The translations under genes and the position numbers were made by a program. This document shows positions 56,200-64,000 of a DNA stretch of 64,000 nucleotides, in pieces (position 1 is the first letter of the stretch; each line of letters opens with the position of its first letter). Source of the DNA: Corinectria fuckeliana. Lineage: Eukaryota; Ascomycota; Sordariomycetes; Hypocreales; Nectriaceae. Location: contig WPDH01000135.1 in NCBI GenBank assembly GCA_019137255.1, positions 1-64,000 on the forward strand, given 5' to 3'. The notes under the pieces are model-generated. The model ran no database searches and was not told the DNA's origin. It was given only the letters and a program-made list of their open reading frames with translations.

Positions 56200-58497
56200 A
56201 TGGCGGATAAAACCAAGACGGCCGTACAGCCTCACTATGAGCCCGTCAGCCCCGAAGAACGTGCCCTCAACGAGCCGCTGGAAAGTCAATACATCCAATA
56301 CGACCAAGATCCAACTACGCGCCCTTCGAAAGATGAATTCGCTGCATTCGACTCAAGTTCTCCACAACGGTCAGGGAGGGGCTTCTCCCTCATCAAATGG
56401 CGAATCGCTGCTTCTCTAAGCAAGTTCCGACTCCAAGGTGTTTTGGTTCCCTTCACGTCCACGCGACAATGGGTGCATCGAGTCCAAGAGGTCCCAATCG
56501 TTAAAGACAGAGTTGCAGCGCTTCTGACAATGTTGATTCACGTCCCTGCCATCGCCGGAGTAATCACTCTGAGCTTCTACATCTTCAACAACTACTACAT
56601 TGGCAAGGAGCTCGAGGGGCCACCCAACTATGACATCGAGAAAAAGCTCGGCATTCAGTTCGCAGCAAAGCTGATGGAGCTGTTCATTGTCTTGTCCTTG
56701 ACTTCCATCATATTTGCCATGATCCGACACGAGTTTACCATTGGTCAAGGTGTTCCGTATGGAGCTCTGGTGGCTGGACAACAGATTACAGACATCAGTT
56801 TCCTCTGGTCCAAGGAGTTTCTCACCATACTCACCGGAAAGTTCTCGCGGCTGTGGAAGAAGCTTTCGTTTATCGCCATCACTATCATATTCTGTATTCT
56901 TGCCCTGGGCGCATCATCGCTCAGTGCAGTGGTCATGATGCCACAAGAGGGTGACTGGAGGGCTGGCGGAAGCTTGATTTGGTCCAACGCCACATATGAC
57001 CGAATCTTTCCCCCTGTTTTGACCGCAAACAACACAATCGGCTCGCTTTGTAACGTCACCGGAAACTCTCTGTGTCCTTCTTGGGAGTGGGACGTGTTGA
57101 ATCATCAGCTTGTCTCGAAACTTCCAACATCCAGCCAGATTGCTAATGGCATTATTGGTCCGAGACCGCCGCGCAGTTTCGTCCTCTCTGGAGCCAAGAC
57201 CCTTGCCAAGCTGAACATTGACGTGAGGGAGAAAGTGTTCAACAAGAACAGCCCCAACCACACAGTCGTATCGATGCCTCATTTCGTTGCATCGGATTCT
57301 TGTGTCCTGAGCTCCTTGGACTGGGAATTGGCATCAGATGCAGCGGCACGGACTGGAAAATACCGTTTCAACCTTTACTCTAAGATTGAACATCGCCTTT
57401 CTGCTCCTCAACCAATCACTCACACTAGATGCCACCGCTCATCTATGAGTTCTGACAATCCGACGGAACCTTCAATTCCGGACTTCCGGTCATGGGGATA
57501 TCCAGCCATAAACGTTACTTCGGAGACTATCGCAAAATGGATGTCCGCGACACTTCCGGATATAGAGGCCCCTGAAGTTCTTTGGTTTGACCCTGATTCT
57601 GCTTTGGCTTCCAACAGTTCTATTGGAGTCCTCGTGGCCGTTCCAGCATATGATTCGGACAAGACAGTCGACGTTTACGGCTGCATGATCGATGCAAGAT
57701 GGATTTCTACAACGATTACGGGCGATGCTGTATCGCTTCTTAGTGAGGGAACGCCCCCATTCTCAGATGCTCTGGCGACCTCTCTGGGCGGATCATGGAT
57801 CCTAAGCCCGACCTATGGCCAAAAGATCCGGATTCGGCCGAGCTTTGCGGAATACTTGAACCCCTTTGACTCCAGGACCAACCATACCATCATCCACGAG
57901 CTGCTCCTTACGAGCGGCATCTGGACTCCCAAGGGCAAAGGAAGCAGATCGGAAAAGCACCTAGAGGCGATACTAGGAGCCTTGTCGACAAATGGCCTGG
58001 CACGATCAGCCCCCAATACCTCCGCCTTGAATTCTCTAGCTGATCCCGGCGGCGAGTGGTGGAAGAACTTCATGCCCCAGAACGGCAAAGTGTTCGGCCC
58101 AGGTGGAAGTCCATACTCGGTGACCGACGAAGATCAGGCCCGCTACTTTAAATCGGAAATGGAAACCTGGGTTACCGGATATGCCTTTTCTGACAACAGC
58201 CTCACGATGCGAGGAGCGATGGCTGTTTTCTATGTCTACGTGGCCTTTGTGGTGGCATTTTCTGTTTGGTCCGTCTGGACTGGAATCGTGTCGTCGTCGT
58301 GGGAATCCGTCCCAGAGCTCCTCGCACTATCCTTGACAGAGAAGGACGCGGATGCAATGCCGAGATCTCTAGACGATGAATCATTCATGAAGGAGAATTA
58401 CTGCATCTCAGCTGAGGGCAACAGGTTGCGGCTCCGTATGACCAAGGGGCCAGTGCCAATGGAAGATAGAGTCAAACCAGATACAGTATACAACTGA
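56200..58497 (+). CDS. Large fungal four-helix membrane protein, unknown function
   Basis: An intronless 765-residue frame. Residues 1-100 are hydrophilic and cytoplasmic. Three helices follow at about 105-128 (AALLTMLIHVPAIAGVITLS), 157-177 (KLMELFIVLSLTSIIFAM) and 222-246 (SFIAITIIFCILALGASSLS). A large domain of about 420 residues with a dozen or so Asn-glycosylation sequons and paired cysteines (GSLCNVTGNSLCPSW) lies outside the cell. A fourth helix at about 675-697 (FYVYVAFVVAFSVWSVWTG) and a 68-residue cytoplasmic tail complete it. This architecture is common among fungal orphan membrane proteins, but I cannot name a domain. It converges on the wall-protein gene with 318 bases between stop codons. 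Confidence 0.85.
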   Translation: MADKTKTAVQPHYEPVSPEERALNEPLESQYIQYDQDPTTRPSKDEFAAFDSSSPQRSGRGFSLIKWRIAASLSKFRLQGVLVPFTSTRQWVHRVQEVPIVKDRVAALLTMLIHVPAIAGVITLSFYIFNNYYIGKELEGPPNYDIEKKLGIQFAAKLMELFIVLSLTSIIFAMIRHEFTIGQGVPYGALVAGQQITDISFLWSKEFLTILTGKFSRLWKKLSFIAITIIFCILALGASSLSAVVMMPQEGDWRAGGSLIWSNATYDRIFPPVLTANNTIGSLCNVTGNSLCPSWEWDVLNHQLVSKLPTSSQIANGIIGPRPPRSFVLSGAKTLAKLNIDVREKVFNKNSPNHTVVSMPHFVASDSCVLSSLDWELASDAAARTGKYRFNLYSKIEHRLSAPQPITHTRCHRSSMSSDNPTEPSIPDFRSWGYPAINVTSETIAKWMSATLPDIEAPEVLWFDPDSALASNSSIGVLVAVPAYDSDKTVDVYGCMIDARWISTTITGDAVSLLSEGTPPFSDALATSLGGSWILSPTYGQKIRIRPSFAEYLNPFDSRTNHTIIHELLLTSGIWTPKGKGSRSEKHLEAILGALSTNGLARSAPNTSALNSLADPGGEWWKNFMPQNGKVFGPGGSPYSVTDEDQARYFKSEMETWVTGYAFSDNSLTMRGAMAVFYVYVAFVVAFSVWSVWTGIVSSSWESVPELLALSLTEKDADAMPRSLDDESFMKENYCISAEGNRLRLRMTKGPVPMEDRVKPDTVYN

Positions 58498-58815
58498 GAA
58501 TTAGGGTCGTGGTAGAAGCTGGGAAAGATTGAAATCATTACCTGAAAACTGAAGGGCTTAGATCTAAGGTCGCTCTTGATATGCACCCCAGGCAATCGAT
58601 TAGCAATGAAGGCACATGAGATCAGTGCTATAGTGTTATCCTCTGTAGTACCAGGGCGGCCAAGTGATACTGGGGCCGTACCACCTTTTCAGCTTCCTTT
58701 AGTCACTAATGGTGGATAAAACACGTCTTCATATTGATGAAACATTGTATTCATTCTCAAACTATATACGGAATGGTGTCTACTTGTCTAGCGGTCATAA
58801 GTCATGATATTGGTA
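58498..58815. other. Convergent intergenic region
   Basis: About 320 bases between two converging genes; 3' untranslated regions only, with no defined terminator motif recognised. Confidence 0.4.
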
Positions 58816-61800
58816 CTAAAGGAAAAAGGCCGCGACAGCGAGAGCTGCAGCCATCAATTCAAGGCCACCGGCGACTCGACCAGCGGAAGCAGTGACTGGA
58901 ACTGAGCTGGCAGGGGTCTCGGAGGCAGCAGTGGCTTGGACAGAGTTGGAAGGGGTTTCAACGGCAACAGCGTTGACGACGTTGTTGTCAATGGGTGCAA
59001 GGTAGGTGGGCTCAGAGCCAGCCTCCTCCGAGACCGGCGTAGTTGAAGTGAGCTGTGAATAACCAGGCGTGGTGGTGACGGACTCCTCGGGAAGCAAGTT
59101 GGTTGAGCTAGTCTTGTGGGCAACAGGCTCCGTGGCGTTCTTGCCGGTAGCAGACGCGGTGATAGTGGTCAGGGCCTCGGAGGTGTGTCGGACCACAGAG
59201 CTCCATTGAGAGATGCAGGTTGTGCCAGTGGGATAGATGGTAGATGTGACCTGGCCGACTGTACACTTGTGCTTCTCGGAGGGGCAGCTTGTGATGGTGT
59301 AGGCCTGGGTGGTGTAAAGCGTCGAGGTCAAGGTACCGGACTGAGCATGAGCTGTCTCGGTGACGGGGCATATGGTCGTCGAGATACCAACCGTCTCAGT
59401 CGTGACATAAGGACCGTTCGGGCAGGGAACGTTAGATCCGCAGTAAGAGACAGTGCGGGTCTGTGTAGCGTAGACTGTCGACGTCGTCCATTTCGTAGTC
59501 GAGCCCGTGGCCGGCCGGGTAGCGTTGACGTAAGGCGGGATCTGAATCGTCTTGGTAGTGTGGGCGCCAACAGGAGGCTGGGTAGTAGCAGCAGCCTCGG
59601 TACTAACGGGGCAGATGGTGGTCGAGACAGGGGACGTCTCGGTGATGACCGTGGTGTGGCCGGTCTTGACGACGGTCTGAATGTAAGTGCTGTAGACTAT
59701 CGCAGTCGTCCACTGGGAGGAGACAGGGTGGCTTGGTAGCTTGGTAGTCTTGGCAACCTCGGTCTGGGAAACCTCAGTGGTGGCCTGGGCAACTGGGCAG
59801 ACAGTGGTCGAGACCGGGACAGTAACAGTGACGACCTTGCTTCCGTTGGGGCAGTCAGAGACATCCGGAGCGCAAGAGGTGACACTCTGAATGTATGTTG
59901 TGTAGACAGTCGAGGTAGTCCACTGGGTGGAGTGCGGTGGCTGGGTGGTCTCGGCAACTTCAGTAGTGTCTGCGGTAACTGGGCAAACCGTTGTCGAGAC
60001 GGGGACAGTAACCGTGACTACCTTGCTGCCATTGGGGCAATCGGAAACATCTGGCGCGCAAGAGGTGATGGCCTGGGTGTATGTCGTGTAGACTGTCGAG
60101 GTAGTCCATTGAGTGGTTTCAACCTGAGTAGCTGTAGTCTCCAGTCCCTTTGTGGTAGTCTTCAGTCCCTCGGTGGTAGTCTTCACAGCCTTGCTTGTGA
60201 AGCCTTCTGAAGTGACCTTGATAACCGTGGTATCGTGTCCTGCTCCAGTAGACTCGTGGACCTCAACAGTTGTCTTGGGCGTCTCGGTCACCGGGCATAG
60301 CGTGGTTGAGACGGCGATGGTCTCAGTAGTAACATGAGGCTTCCCAGGGCAATTTGTGACGTCAGGCGCGCACGAGGTGACGGTGCGGATCTGAGTTGTG
60401 TAGACAGTCGAGGTAGACCATTGAGTTGTCTCTTGCTGAGGTACAGTGGCCGTGGTCTCCGATTCCCTAGTGGTGGTCTCCGATTCCTCAGTGGTGGTCT
60501 TCAGTCCCTTGGTAGTAGTCTTCACAGCCTTGCTTGTAAAGCCCTCTGAAGTAATCTTGATAACTGAAGTCTCGTGTCCGGTCTCAACGGTTGTCTCGGG
60601 AGTTTCAGTAACAGGGCATACCGTTGTCGAGACGGCGATAGTCTCTGTGGTTACGTGAGGCTTCCCGGGGCAGTTGGTGACATCAGGCGCGCACGAGGTG
60701 ACGGTGCGGATCTGGGTCGTATAAACGGTCGAGGTAGTCCACGCGCTCGTTGAAACCACTTGAGATTTGCTCTCCGTCAAGGTCTTGGAAGCGAGCTCCG
60801 AGGTGGTCTGGGACGTATCCTGAGCGGCCACAGTTGTCTTGGACGTATGCGGAACACTGACTGTAGTCTTCGGAGTCTCCGTCACCGGGCATACCGTGGT
60901 TGAGACGGCGATGGTCTCAGTAGTAACATGGGGCTTCCCGGGGCAGTTGGTGACATCAGGCGCGCACGAGGTGACGGTGCGGATCTGGGTCGTATAAACG
61001 GTCGAGGTGGTCCAGACGCTAGTGGAGGCAAGCTGAGACTCGCTGATCGTCGGGAGGCTGAAAGTGGCTTCGGAGGAGGTCTCGGACGTGGAAACGGGAA
61101 CTGTGGTCTCAGGCGTCTCCGTCACGGGGCAGACTGTGGTCGAGATGGCGATGGTCTCCGTGGTAACATGAGGCTTTCCGGGACAGTTTGTGACCTCAGG
61201 GGCGCAGGAAGTGATGGTCCGTACCGTCGTGGTGTAGACGGTTGAGGTCGTCCACTCGCTAGTATACTTGGAGCCAGGTGTCGTGGTCCTTGCAGTCTCA
61301 GCAGTCTCGGTAGTCTCGGTCTCAGTAGTTCCGATGATCTTGGAAGTCTCGATTGTGCCAGTGGTCTTAATGATCGCAGTAGTCTGATTAGTCTGAGGTG
61401 TTGTGATGGTCTCGGTGGTCTGTGTAGCCTTGTGCGTTACGGCAGTCTCAGTGGTCTCAGTGACGCCGGTGGTTTTCGGAGTCTCAGTCTCGGTAGTCTT
61501 CGGAGTCTTAATCTCGGTAGTTTCAGTCGTCTTCGCCGTATAGAACGTTTGCGTGGTGGCTTGCGAAGTCCCGTTAAGCGTCTGCGATGTCTGCCACGTC
61601 TGAGAAGACTCCAGAGTTCCAGATGTTTGCGTCTCCCAAGTGGTTTGAGTAGACACCGGAGTTTCAGTAGACGTCGGAGTTTGCGCCGTCTCGGTGACAG
61701 GACAGACAGTAGTCGAGATGGCAATGGTTTCTGTAGTCACGTGGGGCTTGTTGGGACAGTTGGTGACTTCAGGAGCGCAAGATGTTATCGTGCGGATCTG

Positions 61801-62844
61801 GGTTGTGTAGACGGTTGAGGTTGTCGACTGTTGGGCGGTGACTGAGTGGGTAGACTCGAAAGTCAATGAGGTGTCGGAGTTGACAGGCGTCTTGATCGTC
61901 TCCGTCAGCTCGGTCGTGGGGGTTTCCGTGACCTCGGTCTTGGGAGTTGTCGTCAGTTCGGTCTTGGAGGTCGCCGTCAAGTCAGTCTTGGAAGTCTCGG
62001 TGACCTCGGTCTTGGGAGTCTCCGTCACTTCGGTCTTGGTGCTTTCTGTAGCCTCAATTGCAGAAGTAGTTTCCTGAGCCTCAGTCACAGGACAAACGGT
62101 GGTCGAGATAGCGATGGTCTCGGTGGTAACATGAGGCTTTGTTGGGCAGTTGGTCACCTCGGGAGCACAATGAGTAACGGTCCGGATCTGTGTGGTGTAA
62201 ACAGTCGAAGTGGTGAGCTCCTGGGTTGTTCCGTTGGAGTGCTCAGAGGAGGGAGAAACAGTGGTGAGAGTTGTGGGTGTGTTCTGCGGCGGAGTCTCAT
62301 ACACGTTCGATGTGGAGACTGTGGGATATGTTTGAGAACCTTCTGAGGGCGTTTCAGAGGGGGAAGAAGGAGTCTCATACACGTGCGATGTAGAGACTTC
62401 TAGGGATGTCTGGGAGGTTTCCGAAGAAAGAATGGTGGGAGTTGTAGGCGTATTCTGGGGAGTCTGATACGCGGTCGATGTAGAGACTTCTTCGGATGCC
62501 GGGGGGGCTTCCGAGGATTCCGTAGAGACCTCGGCCGTAGGTTGAGAGACAACCCCGGAGGCAACGGGGCAGACGGTGGTGGAGAGAGCGATGGTTTCGG
62601 TAACGACATGAGGCTTCTCCGGGCAGTTAGTCACCGAAGCAGCACAGTGAGTAACGGTCCGGATTTGTGTGGTGTAAACAGTCGAAGTAGTGAACTCCTG
62701 GGTAGAGACAGCCCCGACCAAGGTGGACGTTACTCCGACCTCTGGGTAGTCCGGCTTAGAGTCAACAGATGTTGTGTTGTACACCAGTGCGGAGGCGTTG
62801 GCCACACCCGCAGCCAGGGCGGAAAAGACCACAAGGCCCTTCAT
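58816..62844 (-). CDS. GPI-type, Ser/Thr-rich cell-wall protein with twelve Cys-containing repeats
   Basis: An intronless frame of 1,342 residues from the ATG at 62,844, chosen because it starts a signal peptide (MKGLVVFSALAAGVANA). The body has twelve copies of a ~46-residue unit with the core TTSTVYTTQIRTVTSCAPDV, then TNCP..PHVTTETIAVSTTV and CPVTE. Copies 1-7 are close to this form, 8-9 carry the variant CPNGSKVVTVTVPV, 10 lacks the first two cysteines, and 11-12 are divergent. Between repeats lie Thr/Glu/Lys-rich linkers such as TETPKTEVTE. The C-terminus is a typical GPI signal: small residues (TASAGRVAGG) then a hydrophobic tail ending AAALAVAAFFL. The protein should be heavily O-mannosylated and linked to membrane or wall glucan, probably an adhesin or wall stabiliser. 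The upstream in-frame extension to 63,048 lacks a signal peptide and is not used. Confidence 0.9.
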   Translation of the reverse strand: MKGLVVFSALAAGVANASALVYNTTSVDSKPDYPEVGVTSTLVGAVSTQEFTTSTVYTTQIRTVTHCAASVTNCPEKPHVVTETIALSTTVCPVASGVVSQPTAEVSTESSEAPPASEEVSTSTAYQTPQNTPTTPTILSSETSQTSLEVSTSHVYETPSSPSETPSEGSQTYPTVSTSNVYETPPQNTPTTLTTVSPSSEHSNGTTQELTTSTVYTTQIRTVTHCAPEVTNCPTKPHVTTETIAISTTVCPVTEAQETTSAIEATESTKTEVTETPKTEVTETSKTDLTATSKTELTTTPKTEVTETPTTELTETIKTPVNSDTSLTFESTHSVTAQQSTTSTVYTTQIRTITSCAPEVTNCPNKPHVTTETIAISTTVCPVTETAQTPTSTETPVSTQTTWETQTSGTLESSQTWQTSQTLNGTSQATTQTFYTAKTTETTEIKTPKTTETETPKTTGVTETTETAVTHKATQTTETITTPQTNQTTAIIKTTGTIETSKIIGTTETETTETAETARTTTPGSKYTSEWTTSTVYTTTVRTITSCAPEVTNCPGKPHVTTETIAISTTVCPVTETPETTVPVSTSETSSEATFSLPTISESQLASTSVWTTSTVYTTQIRTVTSCAPDVTNCPGKPHVTTETIAVSTTVCPVTETPKTTVSVPHTSKTTVAAQDTSQTTSELASKTLTESKSQVVSTSAWTTSTVYTTQIRTVTSCAPDVTNCPGKPHVTTETIAVSTTVCPVTETPETTVETGHETSVIKITSEGFTSKAVKTTTKGLKTTTEESETTTRESETTATVPQQETTQWSTSTVYTTQIRTVTSCAPDVTNCPGKPHVTTETIAVSTTLCPVTETPKTTVEVHESTGAGHDTTVIKVTSEGFTSKAVKTTTEGLKTTTKGLETTATQVETTQWTTSTVYTTYTQAITSCAPDVSDCPNGSKVVTVTVPVSTTVCPVTADTTEVAETTQPPHSTQWTTSTVYTTYIQSVTSCAPDVSDCPNGSKVVTVTVPVSTTVCPVAQATTEVSQTEVAKTTKLPSHPVSSQWTTAIVYSTYIQTVVKTGHTTVITETSPVSTTICPVSTEAAATTQPPVGAHTTKTIQIPPYVNATRPATGSTTKWTTSTVYATQTRTVSYCGSNVPCPNGPYVTTETVGISTTICPVTETAHAQSGTLTSTLYTTQAYTITSCPSEKHKCTVGQVTSTIYPTGTTCISQWSSVVRHTSEALTTITASATGKNATEPVAHKTSSTNLLPEESVTTTPGYSQLTSTTPVSEEAGSEPTYLAPIDNNVVNAVAVETPSNSVQATAASETPASSVPVTASAGRVAGGLELMAAALAVAAFFL
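60640..61020. repeat. Near-identical DNA repeats inside the wall-protein gene
   Basis: Within the coding region, the segments around 60,664-60,735 and 60,947-61,012 are almost base-for-base identical (…GGCAGTTGGTGACATCAGGCG…). Other repeat units have clearly diverged at silent sites. This points to a recent duplication or gene conversion of one unit. Confidence 0.75.
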
Positions 62845-64000
62845 GGTAACGATTGGTAAAAGAAAAATTGAGCGAGTGTGTGTTGAAAGGGTTGAAAGAT
62901 GGGTGTTGTGCAAGGGTTGGAGGAGTAATGAGGGATGAACTAATTCGAAACGTTCGGAACGGAGACGTTTATAACAAGGGAGGATGAAAGCATCCTGATC
63001 CGCGTACTCGTTGTTTCCAACCGCCAACTCAGCTGTCAAGCCAACCAAACCGGGTCTGGCAATACGGGTTTCCGTAAATAGTCATCTGGTGTTGGCGATC
63101 TGCTGTTAAACGCCGGCTTGGCGATACGAGCGGTGGGTCGCGACGGGGCGGCCATGCAGCTCTCGTCAGCGACCAACCAATGCTTCCGACAGGGATATGG
63201 CAAGGAGACGAACAGGGCCGCAGAGCAGAAGCTGAGACCTGACGACTGCCAGTGTATGTGTGTATTTGCAGACCAGAACCCCGCGCGCTTGCTTAAGTGT
63301 TGCTCGTACATGCACGTAGAAGGGCAGAAGGGCCAGAAGGCACGTCATGCAAACCTCACTACTGGCCCATTACTGCCAAGTCGTATTATTGTACATTGAA
63401 GCAGGGGTTTGCTTGTCTGATAACGAAACTTGATTGAAGCCTTTTTTTGCCTATGGCTTCAAGACAGCTCTTCAAAACCAGCTCAAGGCCCGATTTCGCC
63501 CTGTACTGATTCTCACTCAGGTTTGCCAACTCCGTCACCAGCTGAGAAAACAGCCATGGCCAAGTTACGCGCCCAGAACTGACTCGGTCGCCAAAAGAGC
63601 CGCCGCAACACCAACGACAGCCTATCACAGCTCCGCATTTTGCAGATCCGGCGCAGCCGCCCAAATCGCCGGATATCCGGGAACGGCCCCCCCACCTCAG
63701 GCTCACTCGAAAGAGTGCAGCCATCAGTCGGTGAGGGTACGCATCTTCACCCATAGCGGCCCATCCATCACGCCAACTCGTCCTAAATTTAGGGCATCCC
63801 TTGCAGCTTGACCCACTGTTCCGCTGGTAGCTCGCTGCACCGCACGTCGTATTGGAGAACCAGGAGCATCTGGGCCAGTCATCTCAACTTGGTGGCGAGT
63901 CGCCTGATTTGCCGCCTAACCGGCCACGTTCGGATGGTAAAAAAGAGACAAGCTGCATTTTGACACTTTGACCAGTAATTTTCGTCTGGTCTATCCACAC
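62845..64000. other. Upstream region of the wall-protein gene; no other gene seen
   Basis: The first ~130 bases hold a pyrimidine-rich leader and the TATA box below. The rest up to the window edge contains only short, motif-free frames on both strands. Confidence 0.45.
62968..62973 (-). promoter_or_regulatory. TATA box of the wall-protein gene
   Basis: Minus-strand TATAAA in GTTATAAACGTC, about 125 bases upstream of the ATG at 62,844; the leader between them is CT-rich. Confidence 0.5.

Noticed and set aside
59116..59739. Plus-strand 207-codon frame opposite the wall-protein gene
   Set aside because: It is the complement of the repetitive Thr/Val-rich coding sequence; its Gly/Arg/Asp-rich translation is a composition shadow.

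Overview
The window is nuclear DNA of a filamentous ascomycete (Pezizomycotina; a Sordariomycete is my best guess, not proven). Protein genes have short 49-109 bp GT-AG introns, branch-site-like motifs such as TACTAAT and GCTGAC, and fungal families: SAT4/PTH11-type rhodopsin-domain proteins, a BBE-like FAD oxidase, a secretory lipase, an ST-rich GPI-type wall protein and a DUF7703-type membrane protein. Repeats carry the mark of repeat-induced point mutation (RIP).

The window has two compartments. From 1 to about 21,412 lies an extremely AT-rich block with almost no CpA/TpG, no convincing gene and a longest open frame of 64 codons. Inside it I can delimit two LTR elements. One is a 7.5 kb Ty3/Gypsy ghost (8,848-16,394, minus strand) with 205-bp LTRs, a CTAGC target duplication and readable RT and integrase ghosts. 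The other is a 0.73 kb non-autonomous miniature LTR element (6,933-7,660) with an AAGTA duplication.

From about 21,413 to the end base composition is normal. Gene models in order: SAT4/PTH11-like membrane protein (-), candidate small gene (-), BBE-like secreted oxidase (+), small secreted 8-cysteine protein (-), MFS sugar transporter (-), GNAT acetyltransferase (+), secretory lipase (+), HSL-type alpha/beta hydrolase (-), DUF7703-like membrane protein (+), secreted DUF1961-like protein (+), CHK/EcKinase-like phosphotransferase (-), second SAT4/PTH11-like protein (+), secreted PEBP-like protein (+), large four-helix membrane protein (+), and a 1,342-residue GPI-type wall protein with twelve Cys-containing repeats (-).

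Between these lie three gene relics: a 5'-truncated fragment next to the oxidase, a fungal-specific transcription factor with five in-frame stops and a frameshift, and a 5'-truncated phosphoserine aminotransferase. Many products are secreted or membrane-bound (oxidase, cysteine-rich peptide, lipase, DUF1961, PEBP, wall protein, receptors). The gene-poor spacing, relics and neighbouring RIP block resemble the fast-evolving compartment of a two-speed fungal genome. I see no coherent biosynthetic cluster. The most notable item is the three-exon gene at 28,756-29,076, whose exons are too short to show as an ordinary open reading frame.
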